Source: Rhodocyclaceae bacterium | GTDB taxonomy: Bacteria > Pseudomonadota > Gammaproteobacteria > Burkholderiales > Rhodocyclaceae | Direction: 5' to 3' | Length of the DNA stretch: 64,000 bases | Assembly: GCA_016791105.1 (NCBI GenBank) | Contig: JAEUNM010000118.1 | Span: 124,001-188,000 of the forward strand | In this document: positions 44,918 through 55,478 of the stretch, piece by piece | Layout of the letters: each line of letters opens with the position of its first letter | How positions within the stretch are numbered: position 1 is the first letter of the stretch | The notes under the pieces: generated by a model | Seen by the model: only the letters and a program-made list of their open reading frames with translations | Database searches by the model: none | Told to the model about the DNA's origin: nothing | Translations under genes and position numbers: made by a program

Positions 44918-45258
44918 ATCGGGTCTCGACTTTGGAAGTTAGCCTGTCAATTGGTACATCATTTTCCGGGCGTTCAAAGTCTTGAGCAATACGAAGGTGG
45001 TGAACCTGGCTTCGGAAACTACCGAGGAATCGGTTGGGGCGTAGGCTACCTGGCGGAATTCAAGCCGAGTTGGCGGCGCCGACAAAGCTAGTTCGGCTTC
45101 AGGTTCAGGCCGACCTAGCCAGTTCAACTGGGCGCCGCCTGTGGTCGCCTAGAAGCTGCCTTTTAGTAGCTGCATGCTAAGCTGCTCTCGCCGGATCTTC
45201 GCATCCCTACGACGCATCCAACCACCACACACAGCACAGACACGATCGACCACAAAGC
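44918..45258. other. Gene-free stretch between the BLUF remnant and the tRNA terminator
   Basis: About 340 bases. Short frames on both strands have no recognisable family and no ribosome sites. I see no repeat or RNA structure in it. Confidence 0.5.
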
Positions 45259-45294
45259 ACAAGGGCCTACGGAGTTGACTCCGTAAGCCCTTGT
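45259..45294 (-). terminator. Terminator downstream of tRNA-fMet
   Basis: A long near-perfect inverted repeat (ACAAGGGC plus TACGGAGT, loop of about three bases, and its complement) ends six bases from the tRNA 3' end. The minus-strand sequence after the stem (GCTTTGT) is only moderately T-rich. Confidence 0.65.
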
Positions 45295-45300
45295 ATTGTT

Positions 45301-45377
<77 letters not shown>

Positions 45378-45390
45378 TCAGAGAAAAAAG

Positions 45391-45419
45391 ATTATAGCAG
45401 CATTGTGGGGTGGCCGCAA
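45391..45419 (-). promoter_or_regulatory. Sigma-70 promoter of tRNA-fMet
   Basis: On the minus strand TTGCGG (45419-45414) and a perfect TATAAT (45396-45391) are separated by 17 bases. The -10 ends 13 bases before the first base of the tRNA. This is the clearest sigma-70 promoter in the window. Confidence 0.8.
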
Positions 45420-45537
45420 GATTTTCGCTTTGAATCTGGCTGAAATGCCCGCCGGGCCATGTGCCGCGACGCAAACGCGGCCGTGGCCTTTGGCGCAGCC
45501 GCGTTGTTCCAGGGCCGCACCGGCGGCGCTTGCGGCG

Positions 45538-46116
45538 TCAAAACTTGAGTTTGGCCAGGTGTTTGTTTGCTTCGGCGAGGTCGAACACGGCCGGGTCGAA
45601 GTTTTCGTCGGCCCAGTCCAGAAATTCCTCGTGGCGATCGTGTTCGGGGTCGTCCAGTGCGTCGAGGAAATCGCCGTATCCCCACACGCCGCCGATATCT
45701 TCCGGCGGGCAGGTGCCGCTACCTTCCAGGCATTGCACGCGCGCGGTCTGCGCTTGCGGCGGGACACGCTTTTCCAGTTTGATGCGGTGCTCCCAATCGT
45801 CGCCGAAATCGTAAATGTAGCGAAAGCTGCGTTTGGCGCCCAAGGCATCCGCAAGCGTGTATTTGCGCTCGGGCAGTTGTTCGTCGTCATGGTGTCCGGA
45901 TTTGCCGTAGAGGCGTCCGTCGATTTCGAATATGTGCTGGTGGTCGTCTTGCCATCCCATCACCATTTGTATGACGACGTGCAGGTCCGCCAATTTGATA
46001 TTGGCCGGTACCAGCAGGCGGCGCCAGATCGGAAGCGGTGCACCGGCAAGTTCGACCTTGAGTTGCAGCATTGGCGCCGCCTGCGGCGGCTCGACTTTGG
46101 CAGCGGTTTTGCTCAC
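45538..46116 (-). CDS. Plasmid pRiA4b ORF-3 family protein
   Basis: A 192-residue protein with the family pattern LQLKVELAGAPLPIWRRLLV, LADLHVVIQMVMGWQDDH, HIFEIDGRLYG, FRYIYDFGDDWEHRI and CPPEDIGGVWGY. The family (PF07929) is widespread, often near mobile DNA, and has no firmly established role. The GTG start at 46116 has AAGGAG six bases upstream. It lies alone between tRNA-fMet and the kinase at the end of the monooxygenase operon. The name comes from a plasmid gene and does not show that this region is mobile. Confidence 0.87.
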   Translation of the reverse strand: MSKTAAKVEPPQAAPMLQLKVELAGAPLPIWRRLLVPANIKLADLHVVIQMVMGWQDDHQHIFEIDGRLYGKSGHHDDEQLPERKYTLADALGAKRSFRYIYDFGDDWEHRIKLEKRVPPQAQTARVQCLEGSGTCPPEDIGGVWGYGDFLDALDDPEHDRHEEFLDWADENFDPAVFDLAEANKHLAKLKF

Positions 46117-46283
46117 TGGGGGCTCCTTGTTTGTGGGCTGAAAAACTTGCTGCCCCCGTTACGCCTAGAATCCGGCGCGCGGGATGGTCATGACAAAAGC
46201 GATAGCGCCCCACGCGCGTGGCCACGCATGCGGCAGGATTCCCAAGGTACAGCGGGATCGCTGCGCGCGGGCAGCATGTGGCT

Positions 46284-48638
<2,355 letters not shown>

Positions 48639-48639
48639 T

Positions 48640-50052
48640 TCAGACTTTCCCCCGTTGGAAGCGGACGATGAATTGCTTCGGCGCCGACCTGCTGATCTGC
48701 AGGCTGCCGCCGATCTGGTCCGCCAGCAAATTTACCAATTTCAATCCGAGCGACTTTTTTTCGTAGCCGGAAACGTCATCCGCCAGCGGCACGCCGTCGT
48801 CGGCGACGCACAGCACCGTCCGGCCGTCCGCATCAGGGCCGAGCGACACCCGTATGGTGCCGCCGCTGCCGCGCGGAAAGGCGTGTTTGAGGGCGTTGGT
48901 GACCAGTTCATTGACGATCAGCCCGCAGGGTATGGCGATATCAATGGGGATGGTGACCTGAGCGGCTTCGATATCCAGCCTGATTTGTCCGCTTTCGGCG
49001 CCGCTCGATTCCATCAGCATGGGCAGCAATAGTTCCAGGAAACTGCGGAAATCGACCTGTTCGAAATCCTGCGACTGATACAGCGTCTGGTGGATGAGCG
49101 ACATGGAACGCACGCGGTTGCGGCTACCTTCGAGCGCCTCGCGCACCACCGGGTCTTCGATGCGGCGCGACTGCATTTCGAGCAGGCTGTGGATGATTTG
49201 CAGGTTGTTTTTTACGCGGTGGTGAATTTCGCCCAGCATCAAATCCTTTTCGCGCAGCGCCGCTTCGATGCGGGCCATGCGCTCGCGCCGCTCCGAAATA
49301 TCCATGATGGCGGCCAATACCATCGGACCTTCGCCGGTATCGATGGCGCTTACCGCCACCTCGGCCGGAAATTCACCGCCATCCTTGCGGCGCAGGCTAA
49401 TTTCCATGCCGGAACCGAGCGGATGCGCTTTCGCCTGAAGCAGAAATTCGGTGCCAAATCCGCCCTGCCCCGGCGCGGCTACATCGGAAGCCAGCACTTC
49501 GACCGGCTGCCCCAGCAGTTCTTCGCGCGCGTAGCCAAATATGTGCTCGGCCTGCGCATTCACCAGCACGATGCAGCCCTCGGCACTGACCAGCAAGGTC
49601 GCGCTTGGGGAGCATTCGACCACCTGGCGCAGGCGCTCGCGCTGGGTGCGCGCGTCGGTAATGTCGGCACAGGAACCGATATAGCCGGCAAACTGACCGT
49701 CCGGCAAATAGCGCGGCACGCCGCGGTCCAGTATCCAGCGGTAAGTACCGTCGTGGCGGCGCAAGCGGTAAATCATTTCGAATGCGGCGCGTACGCGGAA
49801 GGACTGCATGTAGGTGTCCATGCAGGTTTCGAAATCTTCCGGATGCACGCCCTCGGCCCAGCCCACGCCGCGCTCCTGGTCCAGGCTGCGGCCGGTAAAA
49901 CTGAGCCAGGTTTCGTTGAAAAAGCTGCACAGGCCGTCGGTGCCGGCCATCCACAGCAGTACCGGCGCGGAATTCGCCATGTTGCGGAACAGTTGTTCCG
50001 GCTGTTCTTCCTCGCGCAGCACGGGCGCGCCGGCCACCAGGCTGTCAGGCAT
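48640..50052 (-). CDS. PAS-PAS sensor kinase of the HisKA_2 class
   Basis: A 470-residue soluble kinase. Two PAS/PAC domains (~20-135 and ~140-260, including LVNAQAEHIFGYAREELLG) precede a HisKA_2 phospho-acceptor region (EIHHRVKNNLQIIHSLLEMQ) and an HATPase domain (GLIVNELVTNALKHAFP, KSLGLKLVNLLADQIGGSL). The start overlaps the end of the monooxygenase beta-subunit gene by eight bases, and the next kinase begins one base after its stop, so all are one transcript. It probably senses substrate, product or redox state for the operon; the ligand is unknown. It does not resemble the TodS/TmoS kinases in architecture. Confidence 0.92.
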   Translation of the reverse strand: MPDSLVAGAPVLREEEQPEQLFRNMANSAPVLLWMAGTDGLCSFFNETWLSFTGRSLDQERGVGWAEGVHPEDFETCMDTYMQSFRVRAAFEMIYRLRRHDGTYRWILDRGVPRYLPDGQFAGYIGSCADITDARTQRERLRQVVECSPSATLLVSAEGCIVLVNAQAEHIFGYAREELLGQPVEVLASDVAAPGQGGFGTEFLLQAKAHPLGSGMEISLRRKDGGEFPAEVAVSAIDTGEGPMVLAAIMDISERRERMARIEAALREKDLMLGEIHHRVKNNLQIIHSLLEMQSRRIEDPVVREALEGSRNRVRSMSLIHQTLYQSQDFEQVDFRSFLELLLPMLMESSGAESGQIRLDIEAAQVTIPIDIAIPCGLIVNELVTNALKHAFPRGSGGTIRVSLGPDADGRTVLCVADDGVPLADDVSGYEKKSLGLKLVNLLADQIGGSLQISRSAPKQFIVRFQRGKV

Positions 50053-51037
50053 TACGCACCTCCTCCGCACCGCGGGTTAGTCCGTGCGCCTGCCAGCGCG
50101 CATTGCAACGCGCGAGCGCCCCGTCGACGCGCGCCTGGCCGACCGGCGGCGCGCCATCCGCGGCGTCGAGCGCATTGGATAGTTCGCTCGCGGCGCGCAG
50201 CGCCAAAGCCCGCCAGCGCGGCAAAATGGCAGCAAGATCGCCTGGCGCGACCAGCTTTTGTTGCAGTAGCGCCGACAGCGCTTCATCCGCACAGGCCGCA
50301 TGCCAGTCACTATCCTCGGCGAAACAGGCCAGCAGGGCGGCCAAAACGCCGTCGCCGGCACGCCGCGCAAGATCGGCGGCCTGACCCAGCAGTACGCTTT
50401 CCCAAATCGGTTTGACGACGAAATTCAGCGCGAAAAAACATTCCGGCAAGTCGTAACTGACCAGCAGCCGCTCCACCGCCTCGCGCATGCCTTGCCAATA
50501 CGGCGCCTGTTCCCAATTTGCGAGCGCGTCCGTGCCCAGTTGCGGCCAGGCGGATTGCATCTGGCGCAGGCGGTAGGACAGGCGATGCACGCGCTGCATT
50601 TCGTCCGCCGCCTGCAGGCCCAGCGTCACGGTCAGTCGCCCCCAGGGTGCCAGCGACCCACAATAGGCGGCCGCCATTTGCAGGCCGTGCAGCGGATAGC
50701 GCGCGGGCGCCACGCAGCGGTTCCACAAGTCGCGCGCAGCATCCGCCGGCAGGGTTTGATCGGGCGCGTGGCACAGGCGCTCGAGGTGGATTTCCTGCTC
50801 GCGCTTGCGCCGCACATAGCTGGCGTAGGTGGTGGCCTGCGGGTCGCGCATGGGCTCGTCGCCCGGCCCGACCGGCGGTTGATGGCGGCGGTACCACTCA
50901 CTGACCGGGGTATCGACGGCAAAGCCGCACTGCGGATAATAGTGCAGGCGCGAGCCGACTATTTCGTAGTCGCTCGGAATTTTCCGACGGTCCATCAGAT
51001 GCCAGTAAGTTTTCTGTCCGGTTTTCGGCGGCTGCAC
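50045..51037 (-). CDS. Diiron monooxygenase hydroxylase, beta subunit (TmoE-like)
   Basis: A 330-residue subunit of a soluble diiron monooxygenase, matching TmoE/TouE in length and pattern: KTYWHLMDRRKIPSDYEIVG at the N-terminus, then GLQMAAAYCGSLAPWGRLT and FFALNFVVKPIWESVLLG. It should pair with the alpha and gamma subunits to form the hydroxylase. It lacks the metal ligands, as beta subunits do. The GTG start at 51037, two bases after the effector gene's stop, has GAGG upstream. It overlaps the sensor-kinase gene at its 3' end. Confidence 0.92.
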   Translation of the reverse strand: MQPPKTGQKTYWHLMDRRKIPSDYEIVGSRLHYYPQCGFAVDTPVSEWYRRHQPPVGPGDEPMRDPQATTYASYVRRKREQEIHLERLCHAPDQTLPADAARDLWNRCVAPARYPLHGLQMAAAYCGSLAPWGRLTVTLGLQAADEMQRVHRLSYRLRQMQSAWPQLGTDALANWEQAPYWQGMREAVERLLVSYDLPECFFALNFVVKPIWESVLLGQAADLARRAGDGVLAALLACFAEDSDWHAACADEALSALLQQKLVAPGDLAAILPRWRALALRAASELSNALDAADGAPPVGQARVDGALARCNARWQAHGLTRGAEEVRNA

Positions 51038-51039
51038 CT

Positions 51040-51321
51040 TCAGTCCTCACTCCAAAGTGCTTCATGATCGGTCAGACTGAGGCGGCCGGCATAGCCGGTC
51101 ATGGCCTGATGCAGCGCCGCCGGCAATTCGAATGCGTCGCCCAGCGTCGCCACGCAATCAGCGCGGCGCAACAGCAGCCGGCCCGGTGCGGATACGCGCA
51201 GGTAGCCGCCGCGATCGATCACGCTCAGGTCCGCATTAACCTCGCGCAGCGCGGCGACCAGAACGTCGGTCAGAGCGCCCGCGCGCAATACCGGGCCAAC
51301 CGCTGCGGCGCGCTCAGCCAT
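51040..51321 (-). CDS. Diiron monooxygenase effector protein (TmoD/MmoB-like)
   Basis: A 93-residue protein (starts MAERAAAVGPVLRAGALTD) matching the small cofactorless effector component of soluble diiron monooxygenases: VGPVLRAG, then a core such as VIDRGGYLRVSAPGRLLLRR. Effectors dock over the diiron site and gate substrate and oxygen access. It is slightly shorter than TmoD (~103). The start overlaps the Rieske gene by eight bases. It sits fourth in the ABCDE order. Confidence 0.88.
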   Translation of the reverse strand: MAERAAAVGPVLRAGALTDVLVAALREVNADLSVIDRGGYLRVSAPGRLLLRRADCVATLGDAFELPAALHQAMTGYAGRLSLTDHEALWSED

Positions 51322-51631
51322 GCGCGGCCCCCGAGGTATCGACCAAAACGACGCCCGCTTCCACGCGCACCGCGAAGCGTTCCAGCCTGGCGTTGCGCGG
51401 ATTGATGCCGGCGCCGCTCCTCGCGTCATATTCCCAGTGGTGGGAGGGGCAAACGATGCGGCCCTCGGCAAGACAACCGGTGCTGAGCGGCGTGCCCAGG
51501 TGTGCGCAACGGTCGCGATAGGCGTAAATCGACTCACCCAGGCGCAGCAGCAATACCGGCACCTCGCCGATCAGGCAGTGGCGCATTTCGCCGTCCCATA
51601 GTTCATCGCAACTGGCGGCGCGACTAAACAC
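51314..51631 (-). CDS. Rieske ferredoxin of the diiron monooxygenase (TmoC-like)
   Basis: A 105-residue Rieske 2Fe-2S protein. The cluster ligands are Cys42 and His44 (RCAHLGTPLS) and Cys61 and His64 (VCPSHHWEYD). It would pass electrons from a reductase to the hydroxylase. The GTG at 51631 is chosen: it begins the family-like sequence MFSRAASCDELWDGEM and overlaps the end of the gamma-subunit gene, whereas the frame upstream is unrelated. Its presence places the operon with the four-component alkene/aromatic monooxygenases rather than phenol hydroxylases. No reductase gene follows. Confidence 0.92.
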   Translation of the reverse strand: MFSRAASCDELWDGEMRHCLIGEVPVLLLRLGESIYAYRDRCAHLGTPLSTGCLAEGRIVCPSHHWEYDARSGAGINPRNARLERFAVRVEAGVVLVDTSGAAHG

Positions 51632-51905
51632 CGACCGCTCCGGCGCTGGCGGGGTCACCCTCGTCCGCAGTGGCGCGGCGCACGTTGACGCAATCGAGCG
51701 CCGCCAGGCCGGCCTCGCGCACGCTATAGTGGGTGGGCAGCCGGCGGCCTTCGTGGTACACCGCCAAGGGACCGTCGTAGGCGACGCGCACGCGCGAGGA
51801 ACTGCGCATCTGTTCGGCCAGGCGCACCATGCTCCAGTCATCGTGGGCAAGGATTAACAGGCCCATGGTGTCGCCTTCCAGAAAGCCATATAGTGGCAGC
51901 AGCAT
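51624..51905 (-). CDS. Diiron monooxygenase hydroxylase, gamma subunit (TmoB-like)
   Basis: A 93-residue protein (MLLPLYGFLEGDTMGLLILA) corresponding to TmoB, the small ubiquitin-like gamma subunit of toluene-type hydroxylases. Conserved features are the GDTMGLLILAHDD strand and RRLPTHYSVREAGLAALDCV near the end. Start at 51905, four bases after the alpha-subunit stop. The longer open frame upstream is inside the alpha gene and is rejected. Confidence 0.9.
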   Translation of the reverse strand: MLLPLYGFLEGDTMGLLILAHDDWSMVRLAEQMRSSSRVRVAYDGPLAVYHEGRRLPTHYSVREAGLAALDCVNVRRATADEGDPASAGAVGV

Positions 51906-51909
51906 GCGC

Positions 51910-53442
51910 TCACTCCTGTCCGCTGCGCGGCCCGCGCCGCAGCCAGGCATAATCGCCGCCATAGGCATCCTTTCCCCATGTGGCAAAACTAAGTCCGGAA
52001 TATTGGGTCAGGAAGGCGATCAGGTTGCCGGGCGCTTCGCCCGCCAGCACGCGCTTGACGACATCCTTGTGGCGCGCGTAGCGGGCCGGATCCTGCCGGA
52101 ATATCCAGCGGCAAGGTTCGGAACAAAACGTGTACGTCGCCCCTTCGTGGCGGCACTGGCACACGCTGTTATGCGCCGGGGTGCCGCCGCACAGCACGAT
52201 CTGGCACATGCTGCAGAAGGTGGGAATGGCAGTGCCATGTACGGCCAGATCGACACCGGCATCGGAGTTGCCCCATTCCTGCGTTATGTTTTCCCACACC
52301 GGTTCCAGGGCCGGGAAAGATTGCGGATACTTGCTGCGCAGCCAGTCGCGCTCGGCTGGCCCCGGCAGCGCCAGATGGAACCATACGCTGGCGCGATAAC
52401 TATAGGCGCTGGCATACACCATATGGTGATAATAATCCAGCGCCTGTTCGAACTGCGCCCAGTACCAGGGACGCTGCAAGCCGTAGCGGGCCAGACTATC
52501 CACGAACTGAGTAAGCACCCATTCGTGCATGAATTCCTTGAAGGACTGGGTGCGGCGCTCGACCGGGGTCAGATAATCCATCGTGAAGCCGGTGGCCACC
52601 GCAAATAGCAAAAAACTGCGCCAGAACCATTTATCCAGCAGGTATTGGGCGTAGGCCCGGTCGTGCTGCACCAGAATTTCCAGCACCGCGGGGCCGATCT
52701 GGGCATGGCGCGCTTCGTCCGTTTGTATGCTGGCCAGCATTTGTTCCAGCAGGCGGTCGCCCACGCTGTCGCACAAAGCAGTCAGCGCCGTAAATTGCAG
52801 GTTGGTGAAGCCGGTTTCGAATACGAAATTGGTCGCTACGGCAAATTCGATAGGATCGGCCAGCAGCAATAGTTCGTCGAAACAATGGCGGGCGGCGATC
52901 GCCACCCAGTCGTTGGAGTGATAGAAGCGGTGCGTCCAGTCGTACTGCGCGTCGGCCGCCAGATAGGGATGCATGAGACGCAGTGGAATTTGCGTGTGGC
53001 GCAATTCGTCCAGCGCGCCAAACAAGGCCATGCTGCGCCAGGCACTGTCGCGACCGAAGCGGACAGCACGCAGATTGCCGACTACCGCGGCAAATTCGGC
53101 CAGCGGCAATAGCGCAGCATGCAGTTTCAGCCCACTGTTCCATTCCGGCGCCAGACGCTCGCGCTCGGCGGCGCGGCCCAGCGCATCGGCCACCGCGGCC
53201 ACGGCGGCTTCCTTGTCGCTTTGCGCGCGCACATATTCCGCGAAGCTGATGCGGAAGGGCTCGTCCCAGCCCGCCCAGTCATCCTGCGTCAGCCAAGGCT
53301 TGCCGCTGATCGGCTCGGGAAACGCATCCTGCTCGGAAACATAGGAAAAGCGCCAGTCGAGCTTGCGCGCCAAATCCTGCCACTCGTCGCGCGCGAGCGC
53401 ACGCGCGATGCCTCCGTTGGTGTCCGCCAAAGCCGTGCCCAT
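51910..53442 (-). CDS. Diiron monooxygenase hydroxylase, alpha subunit (TmoA-like)
   Basis: A 510-residue catalytic subunit that inserts one oxygen atom of O2 into an aromatic or alkene substrate. The six diiron ligands are Glu116, Glu146, His149 (DELRH), Glu209, Glu243 and His246 (DEARH), with exactly the spacing of TmoA (Glu104/134, His137, Glu197/231, His234). Other TmoA-like stretches are HSNDWVAIAARH, FETGFTNLQF and the QSFKEFMHEW segment. The C-terminus carries a Cys-rich YHS-like module (FCSMCQIVLCGG, CQCRHEG, FCSEPCRWIF). First gene of the five-gene set plus two kinases. ATG 53442 (TTG 53445 also possible) lacks a clear ribosome site. Substrate cannot be read from sequence. Confidence 0.93.
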   Translation of the reverse strand: MGTALADTNGGIARALARDEWQDLARKLDWRFSYVSEQDAFPEPISGKPWLTQDDWAGWDEPFRISFAEYVRAQSDKEAAVAAVADALGRAAERERLAPEWNSGLKLHAALLPLAEFAAVVGNLRAVRFGRDSAWRSMALFGALDELRHTQIPLRLMHPYLAADAQYDWTHRFYHSNDWVAIAARHCFDELLLLADPIEFAVATNFVFETGFTNLQFTALTALCDSVGDRLLEQMLASIQTDEARHAQIGPAVLEILVQHDRAYAQYLLDKWFWRSFLLFAVATGFTMDYLTPVERRTQSFKEFMHEWVLTQFVDSLARYGLQRPWYWAQFEQALDYYHHMVYASAYSYRASVWFHLALPGPAERDWLRSKYPQSFPALEPVWENITQEWGNSDAGVDLAVHGTAIPTFCSMCQIVLCGGTPAHNSVCQCRHEGATYTFCSEPCRWIFRQDPARYARHKDVVKRVLAGEAPGNLIAFLTQYSGLSFATWGKDAYGGDYAWLRRGPRSGQE

Positions 53443-53742
53443 CAAGGTTCTGACTACAACTATTCAGCCTGCGCTGCTGCCGCGCAAGCCTCACCGTTGA
53501 AAGGCCCCGCCGCGGCGGCATTGCGCAGGACTCGCCCGCCTCGCCCGGCATTGTATCAAGTCGAGACAGCCCTGCCGTGGCAATGCACACGCACGCCGAT
53601 TCGCGCGGACGGTCAAGGCCGGTGGTCCCAAAGCCTGCACCGCAAAGCAGCGGAAACGCCCCGCCTGCCTGCAAAAGTACTGGCAAAATCATGACGAAGC
53701 GCGGTACAGTGCCGCCGTTTGATGGTCTTGAAGGTTTGTCCC

Positions 53743-55395
53743 ATGCAGCATGATTTTTCCATTAATGGCTCCCGCAACACGCGATGGGGTGCCGTCGGCG
53801 CCGCCGCCGCGCAACTGCGTCGGGTACGCGCGACAGCCGCTCTCGGTGTGCTGTTTTTGCTCGCCGCCTGCCAGAGTCCCGGCCCGACCAGCGTCGATGC
53901 CACCCTCGCCAGAACAAGCGCCATCACCGCCACGGCAACTCAAGGCGCCGCCGACCTGCCGCCTGACACGACGTCCCGCGCCGAGGCCGGTGCTGCCTTG
54001 CGCGGTCCGGGCATCGATCCCCTGCTTCTGGCCGAGCCCAGCCTGTGGGGACGCCTGCGGCGCGGATTCAATCTGCCCGCGCTGGATGACGAGCGCGCCG
54101 AACGTTTTGCACAGCAATTTGCACGCAGCGATTTTTTCGGCCGGCGTGCCGAGCGCGTGCGCATGTATCTGCCCCTGATCGCGGGCGAACTCGAGGCGCG
54201 TGCCATGCCGCTGGAGCTGGCGCTGCTGCCACTGGTGGAAAGTTCACTCAATCCGCAGGCCCGCTCGCCGGTAGGGGCAACCGGCACCTGGCAGTTCATG
54301 GCGCCGACCGCGCGCCGTTTCGACCTGCGCACTTCACACCTGGTGGACGACCGCAAGAACGTATTGGCTTCCACGCGCGCCGCGCTGGATTATCTGCAAA
54401 CCCTGTACGGCCAGTTCGGCGACTGGCACCTCGCCATGGCGGCCTACAACTGGGGCGAAGGCAGCGTACAGAAAGCCGTCGATCGGCGCCGCGCGCAGGG
54501 CGGCACGGCGGATTTTGTAGACCTCGCTGCGCTCATGCCGGCGGAAACGCGCAACTATGTGCCGCAGATCGATGCGCTGAGCCGGCTGGTGGCAAACCCT
54601 GCCGCCTATGGCATCGATCTGCCGGATGCGGCAGAACAGACCGAACTGGTGAGCATGCCGCTCGCCCAGGATATGGATTTCGCCCTGCTCGCCGGCATGA
54701 CCGGGCTGTCGGAAAAACGCCTGCAGGCCTTGAACCCCACGCTGCGCAAGCCGCTGGTGCTGGCCGCGGCGACGCCGGTGTTGTTGCTGCCCCAGGACTC
54801 TGCAGCGCGCTTGAAACAGCGCCTGGCAAGCCATAAAGGCCCGAGCACCAGTTGGTCGGTCGTGAAACTGAATGCAACCGCGCCGGTGGCCGACATCGCT
54901 GCCGCGCATGGCGTGTCCGCCACTGTGGTGCGCGACGTGAACAACATTCCGGCCGGCAAGAAGCCCGTCGCGGGGTCGGTGCTGTTGTTGCCGGTGGCGG
55001 CGCCGGCCGGCACGCGCGCGGCGGAAGCGCTGGTGGCGCGCGCGTCCTTCGATCTGGCACCCGATCTGGTGCTGGTGCGCACGCGCGCCAGGAAAGGTGA
55101 AACCCTGGCCGCCCTGGCGCGCCGCACCCACGTGGATGCGTCACAGCTTGCGGCCTGGAACGAACTGAGCGGCCCGCGCGCGCGCCGGCCGCTGCGTCCC
55201 GGTCAAACCCTCGCGCTGTGGGTGGTGCGCGAACGCGCCGGGGAATTTCCGGCTTTGGCAGCCGCCGATCCAGGGCGCGCCAAGGTGACACGCACGACGG
55301 CGCGCACGACGACGGTGGCGCGCAACACTCGCGCGCGTGGCGCGGCCAGGCCGGCGGCAAGCAAAGCACGCGCGCAGCAAATCGCGCACCGCTAA
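53743..55395 (+). CDS. mltD: Membrane-bound lytic murein transglycosylase D-like lipoprotein
   Basis: A 550-residue lipoprotein: signal sequence with lipobox LLAAC, a family-23 transglycosylase domain with catalytic Glu in ESSLNPQARSPVGATGTWQF and the downstream AAYNWGEGSVQKA, then two LysM-like domains (VADIAAAHGVSATVVRDVNN; KGETLAALARRTHVDASQL) that bind peptidoglycan. It cleaves murein glycan strands with 1,6-anhydro product formation at the outer-membrane inner face. The tail after ~510 is Ala/Arg/Thr-rich. ATG 53743 has AAGG nine bases upstream; eight earlier in-frame codons are rejected. Divergent from the monooxygenase operon, convergent with dnaB. Confidence 0.93.
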   Translation: MQHDFSINGSRNTRWGAVGAAAAQLRRVRATAALGVLFLLAACQSPGPTSVDATLARTSAITATATQGAADLPPDTTSRAEAGAALRGPGIDPLLLAEPSLWGRLRRGFNLPALDDERAERFAQQFARSDFFGRRAERVRMYLPLIAGELEARAMPLELALLPLVESSLNPQARSPVGATGTWQFMAPTARRFDLRTSHLVDDRKNVLASTRAALDYLQTLYGQFGDWHLAMAAYNWGEGSVQKAVDRRRAQGGTADFVDLAALMPAETRNYVPQIDALSRLVANPAAYGIDLPDAAEQTELVSMPLAQDMDFALLAGMTGLSEKRLQALNPTLRKPLVLAAATPVLLLPQDSAARLKQRLASHKGPSTSWSVVKLNATAPVADIAAAHGVSATVVRDVNNIPAGKKPVAGSVLLLPVAAPAGTRAAEALVARASFDLAPDLVLVRTRARKGETLAALARRTHVDASQLAAWNELSGPRARRPLRPGQTLALWVVRERAGEFPALAAADPGRAKVTRTTARTTTVARNTRARGAARPAASKARAQQIAHR

Positions 55396-55478
55396 GTTCT
55401 GCCGGGATGCGGGCGCGCGCCCCTGCCCGCGCCCACCGGTTTCTCTCCCGCAGGCGCCGCGGCGGGCCGCGGCACTAC

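Noticed and set aside
45538..46116. Evidence of a plasmid or integrated element from the pRiA4b-type gene beside a tRNA
   Set aside because: The family is common on chromosomes, and no integrase, attachment-site duplication of the tRNA end or composition change is visible.
53577..53592. Possible sigma-54 site between tmoA and mltD
   Set aside because: It has only GG-N10-GC spacing and a poor -12 element, and points toward mltD rather than the monooxygenase operon.
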